Notes under the pieces: model-generated
Databases searched by the model: none
The model's input: the letters and a program-made list of their open reading frames with translations, nothing else
What the model was told of the DNA's origin: nothing
Translations under genes and position numbers: made by a program
Shown: positions 25,068-34,289 of the stretch, piece after piece
Layout of the letters: each line of letters starts with the position of its first letter
How positions within the stretch are numbered: position 1 is the first letter of the stretch
Assembly: GCF_900115095.1 (NCBI RefSeq)
Contig: NZ_FOVH01000008.1
Coordinates: forward strand, 248,001 to 312,000
DNA length: 64,000 nucleotides
Reading direction: 5' to 3'
DNA from: Actinomadura madurae
GTDB lineage: Bacteria; Actinomycetota; Actinomycetes; Streptosporangiales; Streptosporangiaceae

Positions 25068-26717
25068 TCAGCCGACGACGCGTGCGCCGTCCATGTGGCC
25101 CGCCTGGAGGCGCTCCCACATGTAGCGGCGGCGGGGCTTGCCGCTGGACGTCCGCTGGATCAGCCCGGTGCCGACGACGATCGTCAGCTCGACGTCGTCG
25201 CCGACGCGGCGGCGCAGCGTCTCGCGGACGGCGGCGACCCACGACTCGTCCTGCGTCTCGGCGAACAGGGCGAGCCCCTTCCGCCCGGCGCCGGGGACGC
25301 CGACGACGACGATCCGGCCCTTCCCGAGTCCGCTCACCTCGGCGATCTTGGATTCGAGGTCCTCGACGTACACCGAGCGGCCGCGCACCTTGATGCTGTC
25401 GCCCATCCGGCCGAGGACGAACAGCTGCCCCTCGTGGAAGAAGCCGGCGTCGCCGGTGTAGACCTTCCCGTCCATGAACCGCGTCGACTTGGCCTCGGCG
25501 CCGGCGAAGTACCCGGGGCAGGCGGAAGGACCGCCCACCACGATCTCGCCGAGGAGCCCGTCGGCGAGCTCGTCGCCGTCATCGTCCACGATGGTCACGG
25601 GCACGTCGTCCTCGGGCGTCCCGCACCCGACGATCCAGCCGGCCTTGGCGCCGAGCGACCGCGGTCCCAGCGTGTGCTGTTCGAGGATCCGGACCGGCTG
25701 CCCGAACGACAGCGTCTCCGGATCGGGGCGGACGGCCAGCGGGTCGCGCGGCGCGTTGTCCATGGTGACCAGCAGCGTGGTCTCGGCCATGCCGTAGGCG
25801 GGCTTGAACATCGTCCGGGAGAACCCGAACGGCTCGGTGAGCTGCGCGAACACCTCCAGGGCGTGCGGGTCGATGGGCTCGGCGCCGATCAGCGCCATCT
25901 TCCAGCCGGACACGTCGAGGCCCTCCAGCTGCTCCGGCTTGACCCGCCGCGCGCAGTACGCGTAGGCGAACGGCGGCGCGGCCGTGAGCGCGGCCTCGGC
26001 GAAGCAGCGGATCCACCGCGCGGGGTCGCGGATGAAGTGGTCGGGCCGCATCAGCTTGAGGGTGCCCTGCCGGGTGATCGGGGTGAGGAAGCAGCCGATC
26101 AGCCCCATGTCGTGGTAGAGCGGCAGCCAGGACGCCACGACGTCGCCGTCCTCGTACCCGGCCATCCGCCCGATCAGCTCGCTGTTGGCCTCCAGGTTCG
26201 CCCAGGTGACCATGACGCCGCGCGGCGCGCCGCTGGACCCGGACGTGAACTGCAGCAGCGCCAGCTCGCCGACCGGTCGCATCTCGGCCTCCTCGGCGGC
26301 CTGCCGGGGCCGCCACGGCTCGCCGTCCAGCCCCGCGTCGGCCATGGCCCGGCCCGCGTACTCCGCCAGGCCGTCGGACGCCACGACCAGCGCCGGGGAC
26401 GCCTGCCGCAGGATCGCCGCGACGTGCGCGACGTAGTCGTCCCCGTCCTGGAACAGCGGCGGTGTGATCAAGCACACGGTCGCGCCCGCGGCCCAGACCG
26501 CGAAGTAGGTCTCGATGCAGGTGAAGTCCGTGGGCAGCACCAGGCACACCACGTCGCCCGGCCGGACGCCCTCCGCGATCAGCGCCCCGGCGGTGCGTCG
26601 CGCGCCGGAGGCCAGCTCACCGTAGTCGCGGTAGTCCCAGCCGCCGTCGTCGGCCGCCAGGTGGACGCCGCGTGAAGTGTTCGGCTTCTCCAGCCATCCG
26701 CGCAGCGCAGATGCCAT
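25068..26717 (-). CDS. Fatty acyl-AMP ligase-like protein (FAAL/FadD)
   Basis: This 549-residue adenylate-forming enzyme has the ATP loop LLQFTSGSSGAPRGV, the FAAL-typical SWLPLYHDMGLIG, the AYGMAETTLLV motif, and TGDAGFFHEGQLFVLGRMGD. The C-terminal catalytic Lys in RTSSGKPRRR is present. FAALs activate fatty acids as acyl-AMP for transfer to carrier proteins rather than CoA. ATG 26717 is chosen because GGGGAG lies just upstream and the fold starts with ASALRGW; GTG 26747 adds ten residues. It is adjacent to the fused hydrolase-ligase, which may be its downstream partner (inferred). Confidence 0.88.
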   Translation of the reverse strand: MASALRGWLEKPNTSRGVHLAADDGGWDYRDYGELASGARRTAGALIAEGVRPGDVVCLVLPTDFTCIETYFAVWAAGATVCLITPPLFQDGDDYVAHVAAILRQASPALVVASDGLAEYAGRAMADAGLDGEPWRPRQAAEEAEMRPVGELALLQFTSGSSGAPRGVMVTWANLEANSELIGRMAGYEDGDVVASWLPLYHDMGLIGCFLTPITRQGTLKLMRPDHFIRDPARWIRCFAEAALTAAPPFAYAYCARRVKPEQLEGLDVSGWKMALIGAEPIDPHALEVFAQLTEPFGFSRTMFKPAYGMAETTLLVTMDNAPRDPLAVRPDPETLSFGQPVRILEQHTLGPRSLGAKAGWIVGCGTPEDDVPVTIVDDDGDELADGLLGEIVVGGPSACPGYFAGAEAKSTRFMDGKVYTGDAGFFHEGQLFVLGRMGDSIKVRGRSVYVEDLESKIAEVSGLGKGRIVVVGVPGAGRKGLALFAETQDESWVAAVRETLRRRVGDDVELTIVVGTGLIQRTSSGKPRRRYMWERLQAGHMDGARVVG

Positions 26718-26823
26718 CGTCTCCCCTTCGGCGTCGGTCCCGGTCACCCACGTGACTCGCCGGTAACTTCACCAGGGCGGCGCGTTCCCGTCAACCGTCG
26801 CGATCATCGAACGGACCGGCCGG

Positions 26824-27189
26824 TCATTCGGCGGGCGCGTCACGTCGTACCGTGACCGTCCGGACGAGCCGCCACCCGACCAGTGCCGCCCCCAGGAACA
26901 CCGAGGCGACGATCACGAAGGCGGCGGCCGTCCCCTGCCCGGAGACGGCGCGCAGCGCCATTCCCACGGCCACGGTCGTCACCCAGACACCGACCCCCGA
27001 CGGCACCAGCGCCTCCGGCCCGCGCCAGACCCGCCACAGGACCCACCCGGCGGCGAGCCCGCCGAGAAACGGCCACGCGGTGCCCGCGAACCCCGCCAGG
27101 CTCGCGGCCTCATCTTGCGAAGCCCGCCCGATCGCCACGAAGACCAGCACACAACAGACATCGACCAGGCCGGCCAGGGAGTTCCGCAT
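26824..27189 (-). CDS. DUF3054 family small membrane protein
   Basis: This 121-residue protein has four hydrophobic segments (starting LVDVCCVLVFVAIGRAS and ending IVASVFLGAALVGWRLV). It has the GRASQDE motif after the first helix and TAWPFLGG before the second, as in the actinobacterial DUF3054 family. The function is unknown. It stands alone at the left border of the catabolic island. Confidence 0.82.
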   Translation of the reverse strand: MRNSLAGLVDVCCVLVFVAIGRASQDEAASLAGFAGTAWPFLGGLAAGWVLWRVWRGPEALVPSGVGVWVTTVAVGMALRAVSGQGTAAAFVIVASVFLGAALVGWRLVRTVTVRRDAPAE

Positions 27190-27272
27190 GCTCCCAGGTT
27201 AAGGGCGGTGCGGACAGCGTGGGCTCGATCGCGGCCGGGCGCCGCACCCCCGCGAGTTGTGGGAGTGGCCGG

Positions 27273-27623
27273 TCACGCCGTCTCCAGCGCGGCGAGCAGC
27301 CGGTCAGGCACCGGCAACGTCGCCAGCGGCACGTGCTGCTGGCCGCAGTGCAGGTCGCGGTCGAGCAGTCCCCCCGCCGGGACCTTGCGGGGAAACGAGA
27401 TCTTCACGACGTTCAGCGACGGGATGCGGAACAGCAGCACATCGCCGGCGTCGACGTCGTACAGTTCGGCGATCACCGCCTCGTTGAGGAAGTCGGGGTC
27501 CGCGGCGATCGCGTACCCGGTCGCGTCGAGCATGAAGGCCTCGAACGTCGTCCAGAACGGCCCGGCGTTCTTCGACCGGATCTCGTGCGCGAAGTCGGAC
27601 AGGACGGGTGCAGGAGTGGTCAT
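27273..27623 (-). CDS. DUF4387 family protein
   Basis: This 116-residue protein contains the family-typical EIRSKNAGPFWTTFEAFM block and the central LYDVDAGDVLLFRIPSLNVV. DUF4387 proteins are encoded beside, or fused to, AtuA-type proteins, and this one follows the AtuA-like gene after nine bases. The pair presumably acts as one unit on an acyl or hydroxy-acid intermediate (inferred). It is the last gene of the leftward operon. Confidence 0.85.
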   Translation of the reverse strand: MTTPAPVLSDFAHEIRSKNAGPFWTTFEAFMLDATGYAIAADPDFLNEAVIAELYDVDAGDVLLFRIPSLNVVKISFPRKVPAGGLLDRDLHCGQQHVPLATLPVPDRLLAALETA

Positions 27624-27632
27624 GACGCTCCT

Positions 27633-28988
27633 TCAGGCGACAGTGCGGAACAGGGACGTGGAGTCGTCGACATCGACGACGTGGTTGAGCACGAACTCGT
27701 ACGTCGCGCCCCGTTCCATCTCTGCCGGCGACGTCGCGAACGCGAAGCTCGGCAGGTACGACATGTCGGGCAATGGCAGGTGGAGCATCAGCGGGTTGGC
27801 GACCTTCGCGACCGCCGTTGCGGTGGCCTGGTCGGAGGCTCTCACGCGCAGCATCACGGCGACCTCGTGGGTGGCCGACCGCTCCGTCTCCAATGCCCCG
27901 AGTACCGCGTCGTGGCCGTAGAGGCGCAGGTCGAAGGCGTACTCGTCCGGCCGCAGACCGAGGGTCTCCTCGACACGTCCAGTCAGGATCCGCCGCATGA
28001 AGCCGGCCCACTCGTCGATGCGCGCCACGATCAGAGGGTCACGGATCGCGACGAACGAGATCGTCTCGTAGCCGGCCGGCCTGGCCCCTTCGAGCTTGAT
28101 CGTGATCTGGTCGGCCACGTGGAACCGCGAACCTTCGACCCGGACGCGCCGGTCGTCGACGGGCACGTAGGTCGCCGCCGACACGTCGAGCGTGCCGCGC
28201 GGCTCTCGCAGCTCGAACGGATCGGCGGTCTCGTAGAGCATGTGCGCCGCGACCGACGTGGGTGTGCAGGCGTTGTCCTCGTCGAGCGGCTCGATCTCGA
28301 AGCCGTCTTCGTCGACCCAGGCGATCACCCCGCCCGACTTCGGGTTGGTGGTGCACTGCCCGCCGCACTCCACGATCTTGGCCGCGTGCCACGCCGGGCC
28401 GTCGGGCATGCCCCGCATGATCGGCACGCACGCCGCGACCGCGGTGTCGGTGGCCCGCCCGCCGAGCACCACCTGGGCGCCGGCCTCGAGCGCGGCCGCG
28501 AACGGTTCGTGACCCATGACCCCCACGATGTGGGAGCACGACTCCAGCGTCCCGGCGTCGAGATCGCCCAGGGGCGGCAACGGATGAATCCGCCCGGCGT
28601 CCAGCCGCTCCTTGAGCGTTGCGGCGGACTGCTCGCTGTAGATACGGGTGACCTTGAGCGACAGTCCCTCCTCCGCCATGACCTCGTCGACCATGCCGGC
28701 GACCCAGTCGACCCCCGAGTCGGTGCCCGAGGTCCCGCAGGACCCGATCAGCAGAGGGATGCCCGCCGCCGCCGACGCCCTCAGCAGGATGCGAAGGTCG
28801 CGGCGGACCGCCGCCGGCGCCGTCTTCGCCGTTCCGGATCCCAGGTAGTACGGGCCGGAGTCGGTGGAGCCGCCGTCGACCGTGATCACGTCGGCACCGA
28901 GGGCCAGGCCGCGCCGCACGGCCTCCTCGTGGATCCCCGCGCCGAGCATCCCGCTCGGTGTCAGCACGCCCACACGGGTCTCACGCAT
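27633..28988 (-). CDS. AtuA-family (DUF1446) acyclic terpene utilisation-like protein
   Basis: This 451-residue protein shows the DUF1446 hallmarks: an N-terminal TPSGMLGAG, DVITVDGGSTDSGPYYLGSG, IGSCGTSGTDSG and a GGRATDTAV block. AtuA is needed for citronellol/geraniol breakdown in Pseudomonas, but relatives occur in many unrelated catabolic loci and the chemistry is not settled. Its first codons overlap the end of the ABC ATPase gene by eight bases, so it is in the transporter operon. This suggests it works on the imported compound. DUF4387 follows. Confidence 0.87.
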   Translation of the reverse strand: MRETRVGVLTPSGMLGAGIHEEAVRRGLALGADVITVDGGSTDSGPYYLGSGTAKTAPAAVRRDLRILLRASAAAGIPLLIGSCGTSGTDSGVDWVAGMVDEVMAEEGLSLKVTRIYSEQSAATLKERLDAGRIHPLPPLGDLDAGTLESCSHIVGVMGHEPFAAALEAGAQVVLGGRATDTAVAACVPIMRGMPDGPAWHAAKIVECGGQCTTNPKSGGVIAWVDEDGFEIEPLDEDNACTPTSVAAHMLYETADPFELREPRGTLDVSAATYVPVDDRRVRVEGSRFHVADQITIKLEGARPAGYETISFVAIRDPLIVARIDEWAGFMRRILTGRVEETLGLRPDEYAFDLRLYGHDAVLGALETERSATHEVAVMLRVRASDQATATAVAKVANPLMLHLPLPDMSYLPSFAFATSPAEMERGATYEFVLNHVVDVDDSTSLFRTVA

Positions 28989-30084
28989 CGTCGTCCTCCA
29001 CCTGGTCGAGTCGGTCGGCGGGCTCGAAGAGCCGCAGGTCGTCGGGCGCCAGCCCCACCGTGAGCTCGGCGGTGTCGACCGAGCGGGTCGTGGTGACGGT
29101 CAGCCGCGCCGCGCCCACCTGCAGCACGTAGCGGTAGTGATCACCGAGGTACGAAGAGCTCGTGACCTTGGCCGTGACCGAGTTCGGGCGGCCGGACTCG
29201 CCTTCGCGCTGGATGTGCACCGCCTCGGGGCGGATGGTCAGGCTCACGCGACCCGTGCGGCGGCCCGCATAGGGAACACGCAGAGGGTCGGCGAGCCCGT
29301 CGAGACGGACCATCGCGTGGGTGCCGTCGGCCGTGACCACCGTCGCGTCGAGGATGTTGGCGGTGCCCACGAAGTCGGCCACGAACAGGTCGGCCGGGTT
29401 CTCGTACACCTCGCGGGGGGTACCGATCTGCCGGATGACCCCGTGCTCCATCACGACCACCTGGTCGCTCATCGACAGCGCCTCGTCCTGGTCGTGGGTC
29501 ACGAACACGGTCGTGACGGCGACCCGCCGCTGCAACGACCGCAGCCAGTCACGGGAACGGTCGCGCAGCTTGGCGTCGAGGTTCGAGAACGGCTCGTCCA
29601 GCAGCAACATGTCCGGCGGGTGCGCCAGCGCGCGAGCCAGGGCGACCCTCTGCTGCTGGCCACCCGACAACTGGTGCGGGTAGCGATCGACCTGCCCCGC
29701 CAGCTCCACCAGGTCGAGCACCTCCATGACCCGTTCCTTGCGCTCGCGCCCCCTCACCTTGCGGAGCTTGAGCGGGTACGCGACGTTGTCGAACACCGTC
29801 ATGTGAGGCCACACCGCGTAGGACTGGAACACGACGCCGCAGTTCCGTCGCTCCGGCGGGACATCGATCCGGTCGCCGTCGAACACCACGCGGCCACCGA
29901 AGCTGATCCGGCCGGAGTCCGGCCGGTGCAGGCCCGCGATCGACCACAGGGTCGTGGACTTGCCGCACCCGCTCGGTCCCAGCAGCGTGGTGATCTGGGC
30001 GTCCGGGACGGTCAGCGACATGTCGCGCAGGACCGCGTGGTCGCCGAACGACTTGTGCAGGTTCCGGATCTCGAGTTCAGGCAC
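28981..30084 (-). CDS. ABC importer ATPase (Fe3+/polyamine/thiamine-type, MOI class)
   Basis: This 367-residue ATPase has Walker A GPSGCGKST (36-44), the Q-loop (VVFQSYAVWPHM), signature LSGGQQQR (139-146), Walker B MLLLDEP (159-165) and the H-loop THDQDEAL. A C-terminal TOBE-like domain of about 120 residues is typical of PotA/FbpC-class importers. It overlaps the permease gene upstream by eight bases and the AtuA-like gene downstream. Together with the binding protein and permease it forms one complete importer. Confidence 0.93.
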   Translation of the reverse strand: MPELEIRNLHKSFGDHAVLRDMSLTVPDAQITTLLGPSGCGKSTTLWSIAGLHRPDSGRISFGGRVVFDGDRIDVPPERRNCGVVFQSYAVWPHMTVFDNVAYPLKLRKVRGRERKERVMEVLDLVELAGQVDRYPHQLSGGQQQRVALARALAHPPDMLLLDEPFSNLDAKLRDRSRDWLRSLQRRVAVTTVFVTHDQDEALSMSDQVVVMEHGVIRQIGTPREVYENPADLFVADFVGTANILDATVVTADGTHAMVRLDGLADPLRVPYAGRRTGRVSLTIRPEAVHIQREGESGRPNSVTAKVTSSSYLGDHYRYVLQVGAARLTVTTTRSVDTAELTVGLAPDDLRLFEPADRLDQVEDDDA

Positions 30085-31831
30085 GGGGACGCACCCCGAA
30101 CAGGCCGCGGCCGATGCCGAGGACGGCGAGCGTGATCACCATCTGGATGACTCCTAGCGCGGCGACGCTGCCGCCGATGTTGGTCGCCGCGAGTTGCAGC
30201 ATGGTCAGACCGAGCACGGGCGTGCCGTCGGTGACGAGGAAGACGGCCGGCTCGGCGTCGTTGAGCATCGCGACGAAGAGCAGGATGAAGCTGGCCGCCA
30301 TCGCCGGCATGACGAGGCGCAGCACGATCGTGCGCATCGCGGTCCACCAGGTCGCACCCGAGGTCCGGGCCGCCAGGTCGAGATCCCGGCCGACGGCCGC
30401 GAGGGCCGGGTAGAACGCGCTGTAGCCGAGCGCGAGGCTGCGGACCGCGAACGCCAGGCCCATTCCCCACAGTGTGGAGCGGATCGAGCCGCTCGGATCG
30501 AGGATCACGAGCGACCAGAAGAAGGCCATGCCGGTCACGAGCCCGGGGATCATCCGGGGCCACATCATCGCCTGCTGCAGCGACCCGCGCAGCCGGAAGT
30601 CCGACCGGTGCGCGATGACCGAGAGCATGGCGATCGCGAGCGTGGTCAGCAGGCCGCCGACCGAGGCGATCAGCAGGCTGTTGACGAGGGCCTTGGTGAA
30701 GACCGGATTGGCGAAGACGTTCTCGAAGTTGATCGTCGACAGCGACTCCCACGGTGAGACGAACGGCGTGAACACGGTCGTGAACGCCGACATGACGACA
30801 CCGGCCAGCGGGACGAGCACGAGCACCAGCAGAACGATCAGCATGCCCGCCGAAGCGAGCCACCGGACGGGGCCGAGTTCGAGCGCCCGGCTCCCCGTCG
30901 GCTTGCCCGTTACCGCGGCGAACCGCCCGACGTCTCCCACCAGCTTGTTGCGCAGCACGAGCAGGGCCGAGACGGTCACCAGCATCAGCACGGCGCCGGC
31001 CGAGACCAGTCCGTGCCGCGGCGGCGAGACGTTGGTCCAGTTGTTGTACAGGTACGTCGAGATCATGTCGATGTCGCTGGAGTAGCCGAGCACCAGCGGC
31101 AGGCCGAGGACCTCCAGGGCGATCGCGAACACCAGCAGCGTGGAGTTCAGGATCGCGGGACGCAGCAACCGCACGCTCACCGTCGCGAGGACGCGAACCG
31201 GCCCGGCACCCGCCATGCGAGCCGCGTCCTCGAGCGCGGGGTCGATCGCGGCCAGGGTGTTGCGGCAGAACAGGAAGATGACCGGGGCCGCCACGCTGAT
31301 GCCCACCAGCGCCATCCCGGGGATGCTGTACAGATCGATCGGCATGCCGAGGAAGGTGTTCGTCCGCAGCCACGTCGTGGCGAATCCGGCCTGCGACCAC
31401 ATCAGGCCCCAGCCGAGCACCAGCACGATGCCCGGCAGCATCACCGGCAGCAGGAAGATCGTCGCGAGGATCCCCCGGCCCGGCAGGTTGGTCCGGGTGA
31501 ACAGCACCGCCGCCCCGACGCCGAGCACGACCGATCCGGCCGTCATGATCGTCGCGAAGACCACGCTGTTGGACACCGCGCTCCACCACGCGTCGTCGGT
31601 GAGCAGGTCGCGATAGTTCTGCAGCGTCGGCTCGCCACCGGACTCGTACAGCGGCGTCGTCCACAAGGAGGCAACGGCCACCGGCACGATCGGCCCGACG
31701 ATCACTAGGACCGCGAGCGCCCAGATCACATAGTGGGACACGGTCGTGGAGTCGAGCCGTCGACGGCGGCGCCCGCGCGCCCCGCGCGCCCCCTCGACGG
31801 GGGGCCGCGCGGGCGTGGTGAGGCCGGTCAT
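30077..31831 (-). CDS. ABC importer permease, two fused membrane units
   Basis: This 584-residue protein contains two permease repeats, each with about six membrane helices and an EAA-type loop (EDAARMAGAGPVRVLATV and DLAARTSGATWWTAMRTI). It is of the FbpB/ThiP type, so a single polypeptide can form the whole channel. The N-terminus is Arg-rich (GRRRRRLDS). Its ATG overlaps the stop of the binding protein (ATGA) and its end overlaps the ATPase gene, giving a tightly coupled operon. Confidence 0.92.
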   Translation of the reverse strand: MTGLTTPARPPVEGARGARGRRRRRLDSTTVSHYVIWALAVLVIVGPIVPVAVASLWTTPLYESGGEPTLQNYRDLLTDDAWWSAVSNSVVFATIMTAGSVVLGVGAAVLFTRTNLPGRGILATIFLLPVMLPGIVLVLGWGLMWSQAGFATTWLRTNTFLGMPIDLYSIPGMALVGISVAAPVIFLFCRNTLAAIDPALEDAARMAGAGPVRVLATVSVRLLRPAILNSTLLVFAIALEVLGLPLVLGYSSDIDMISTYLYNNWTNVSPPRHGLVSAGAVLMLVTVSALLVLRNKLVGDVGRFAAVTGKPTGSRALELGPVRWLASAGMLIVLLVLVLVPLAGVVMSAFTTVFTPFVSPWESLSTINFENVFANPVFTKALVNSLLIASVGGLLTTLAIAMLSVIAHRSDFRLRGSLQQAMMWPRMIPGLVTGMAFFWSLVILDPSGSIRSTLWGMGLAFAVRSLALGYSAFYPALAAVGRDLDLAARTSGATWWTAMRTIVLRLVMPAMAASFILLFVAMLNDAEPAVFLVTDGTPVLGLTMLQLAATNIGGSVAALGVIQMVITLAVLGIGRGLFGVRPRA

Positions 31832-32946
31832 CGGCCGAAGACCTCATTCCACCGCTTGACGGTCGCGGCCTGGCCGGTCACGAACTCCGGGGCCCAGCCG
31901 TCGATGATCACGTTGTCCTTTCCGACGGCGTCCTCGATCGCGGCCAGGCCGTACGGGCACTTGACGCCGGCGCGGTACGGCGAGAAGCCGCCCTTGCAGG
32001 CCTCCTGCTGCCCCTCGACCGACAGGGCGTAGTTCAGGAACACCTTCGCCGCGTTGGGGTGCTGGGCCTTGGCCGTGATGCCGATCGCCCGCGGCACCAG
32101 CGGTGTGCCGTCGGTCAGGTAGGCGTAGTTGAGCACCTTCGCCGCGTCCCCGGTGATCAGCGGACGGACCGACCCGAGGACGAAGAAGGAGGCGCTGTAC
32201 CCGCCCTGGAGCATCTTCTGCGCGATGTTGCCCGCACCGTTCTCCACGCCGGACGACGGTCCGAGTGCCTCCAGGTTCTTCCAGCCGTCCTCACCCGCGC
32301 GCTTGATGTACGACGCGGTCGCGTAGTAACCGATCGCATTGGTGATGTCGACGACACCGATTTTGCCCTTGAGCTTGGGCGCCATCTCGGCGAACTCGCC
32401 CATCGAGGTGGGCTGCTCGTCCTTCGGCAGGAGGGACTTGTTGAACAGCGCGACGACCGGGTCCTGCGACATCGCCACGACTCCCGGCGCCAACCGCGCG
32501 TGGGCGGGCAGGTTCGCGACGTTCGGGTCCTTGTAGTCGGTGATGTGGCCGTCGCCGGCGAACCTCGACATGACCGGTTGGTTCGACATCATCACCAGGT
32601 CCGCGGTGCGCGCACCGGTCGCCGCCTCGCTCTTGTAGCGCTCGACGATCTGGGTGTCCTCCAGGTCGAGGTTCTTGATCTGGATCTTCGGATACTTCTT
32701 CATGAACGCCGTGGCGAGCGGTTTCATGATTTCGGAGTTGGCGTTGGAGTACATCAGCACCGACCCCTCCTTCTCGGCCGCCGCGATGATGTCATCGCTG
32801 ACCGGGGTGACCGCCGAAGCCTTACCGGGGTCGGCCGTGGACGTCGGCCCGGCCGCCGCGGGCTCGTCGGACGAGCCGCCGCAGGCTGCGAGGGTGAGGA
32901 CGCTGAGCGCCGCGACGGCGGCGGACAGGCGCTGGGGAAACCGCAT
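31828..32946 (-). CDS. Extracellular solute-binding lipoprotein
   Basis: This 372-residue protein has a lipoprotein signal (MRFPQRLSAAVAALSVLTLA followed by the lipobox Cys) and a mature periplasmic-binding fold of the Fe3+/spermidine/thiamine-like class. It shows VLMYSNANSEIMKPLATAFM, DLVMMSNQPVMSRF and a late QEACKGGFSPYRAGVKC with two cysteines. ATG 32946 follows AAGGAG by six bases, so upstream in-frame starts are rejected. It captures the substrate of this importer; the ligand is unknown. Confidence 0.92.
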   Translation of the reverse strand: MRFPQRLSAAVAALSVLTLAACGGSSDEPAAAGPTSTADPGKASAVTPVSDDIIAAAEKEGSVLMYSNANSEIMKPLATAFMKKYPKIQIKNLDLEDTQIVERYKSEAATGARTADLVMMSNQPVMSRFAGDGHITDYKDPNVANLPAHARLAPGVVAMSQDPVVALFNKSLLPKDEQPTSMGEFAEMAPKLKGKIGVVDITNAIGYYATASYIKRAGEDGWKNLEALGPSSGVENGAGNIAQKMLQGGYSASFFVLGSVRPLITGDAAKVLNYAYLTDGTPLVPRAIGITAKAQHPNAAKVFLNYALSVEGQQEACKGGFSPYRAGVKCPYGLAAIEDAVGKDNVIIDGWAPEFVTGQAATVKRWNEVFGR

Positions 32947-33086
32947 GAGAACTCCTTGCTTCGTGCTGTCGGGTGGGCTGTGGCGAGGTGATCCGGGGCT
33001 CATGCGACGGCCTGCGCCACGCGACCGGCCACTCGGCCGGAGAGGCGTCCCCCGGGGGAAGGTCCCTCAAGCGCGCTGTAAGTCCG

Positions 33087-33224
33087 TCATCCGCCGCTCC
33101 GGAACCCGCCGGCGGAGGTCGGGAGGGACGCGACGGCGGCTCCCTGCCCGGCCCCGGTGATCACCTCCGACAGCGCTGCCTGTGACGCGGTGCCGCGGAA
33201 CCCGTCGACGATGACGACTCGCAC
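33087..33224 (-). CDS. Doubtful 45-residue ORF after the hydroxyacid dehydrogenase
   Basis: A GTG one base beyond the dehydrogenase stop opens a 45-codon frame (VRVVIVDGFRGTASQAALSE onward) with the GC-rich third positions of a coding sequence. It could be a small gene, or the remnant of a larger one. I see no ribosome binding site beyond coupling to the preceding stop and recognise no family. Confidence 0.25.
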   Translation of the reverse strand: MRVVIVDGFRGTASQAALSEVITGAGQGAAVASLPTSAGGFRSGG

Positions 33225-33225
33225 G

Positions 33226-34215
33226 TCAGGCCGCCCGCCCGGGGCCGTTGACCTGGAAGGCCGGCCGCCCCGAGAGTGCCGCGACGAGTTCGGCGGCCCC
33301 TTCACGCCCGGCGGCTTCGCGAGCCTCGGCGGTCTGTCCCGCCATGTGCGAGTAGACGGTTATCCCCTCGACGCACCTCAGGACGCTGTCCGCCGGGAGC
33401 GGCTCGACCTCGGTGACGTCGAGCGCGGCTCCGGCGATCATGCCTGAGCGGACCGCCGTCGCGAGCGCCTGCTCGTCGACCATCTGGCCCCGGGCGGTGT
33501 TGACCAGCAGAGCGTTCGGCTTCATCAGCCCGAGCGCCCGGTCGCCGATGAGCCCGCGCGTCGCGGGTGTCGAGGCGGCGTGGATCGACACGACGTCGGA
33601 GCGCCCGAGGAGGTCGTCGAGGGTGACGAACTCCACGTCGGGGAACCGCGAGCGCAGGTCCGCGCCGACGTTGGTGTGACTCAGCACGGTCATGCCGAAC
33701 GCCCGTGCCAGCGGGACGACCGCCCGCGCGGAGGCCCCGAACCCGACCAGGCCGAGGGTGGATCCCCGCAGCTCGTGACCGTCCGTCCGGGGCCAGCGCC
33801 CTTCGGACACGCCGACCGCGAGGTCGACGAGGTGGCGCGACGCGTCGAGCATCAGGCCGATCGTGTACTCGGCGACCGCGTTGGCGTTGATCCCCGGCAG
33901 GTTGCTGACGCTGATGCCCAGGCGGGACGCGGCCTCGACGTCGACCGAGTCGTATCCGACACCGGTCCGGACGACGGCCTTCAGGGCCGGCGCCCGCTCC
34001 AGCACCTGGGCCGTCATGGGCTCGTTGGCGATCAAGGCCCCCTCGACCCCGTCGAGGAGGCGCACCAGCTCGTCCACGGAGCGGTGCCCCTCCAGAGGTT
34101 CGTGCACCGTCGTGTGCCCGTGGTCACGCAGGTACCCGTCCACCGCGTCGCCGGGACGCAGGTAGTCGGTCGTGATCAGGATGCGGGCCATCGCCGGGTC
34201 CTCCGTGGTCGTCAT
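33226..34215 (-). CDS. D-2-hydroxyacid dehydrogenase (phosphoglycerate dehydrogenase-like)
   Basis: This 329-residue NAD-dependent dehydrogenase shows the substrate segment VRTGVGYDSVDV, a cofactor Rossmann loop (LGLVGFGASARAV), the catalytic Arg in NTARGQMVDE, Glu in DVTEVEPLP and His in YSHMAGQT. The active site is complete. It probably interconverts a 2-hydroxy acid and a 2-keto acid in the pathway served by this locus. ATG 34215 and an inner ATG (MARILITTDY, eight codons later) are both possible starts. Its promoter region contains a 21-base perfect palindrome. Confidence 0.88.
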   Translation of the reverse strand: MTTTEDPAMARILITTDYLRPGDAVDGYLRDHGHTTVHEPLEGHRSVDELVRLLDGVEGALIANEPMTAQVLERAPALKAVVRTGVGYDSVDVEAASRLGISVSNLPGINANAVAEYTIGLMLDASRHLVDLAVGVSEGRWPRTDGHELRGSTLGLVGFGASARAVVPLARAFGMTVLSHTNVGADLRSRFPDVEFVTLDDLLGRSDVVSIHAASTPATRGLIGDRALGLMKPNALLVNTARGQMVDEQALATAVRSGMIAGAALDVTEVEPLPADSVLRCVEGITVYSHMAGQTAEAREAAGREGAAELVAALSGRPAFQVNGPGRAA

Positions 34216-34268
34216 GTGGCGGCAGCCACATAACGTAGGCGACGACGCAGGTCACGTTAACCGGGCTT

Positions 34269-34289
34269 CGCGAAAGGTCACCTTTCGCG
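34269..34289. promoter_or_regulatory. Perfect palindrome upstream of the dehydrogenase/transport operon
   Basis: Two ten-base arms, CGCGAAAGGT (34269-34278) and ACCTTTCGCG (34280-34289), flank a single central C. It overlaps the LysR stop codon and lies 54 bases before the dehydrogenase ATG. Its GAAAGGT/ACCTTTC half-sites recur in the LysR control region (ACCTTTC at 35219-35225). It could be a LysR operator, a terminator for lysR, or both. Confidence 0.55.
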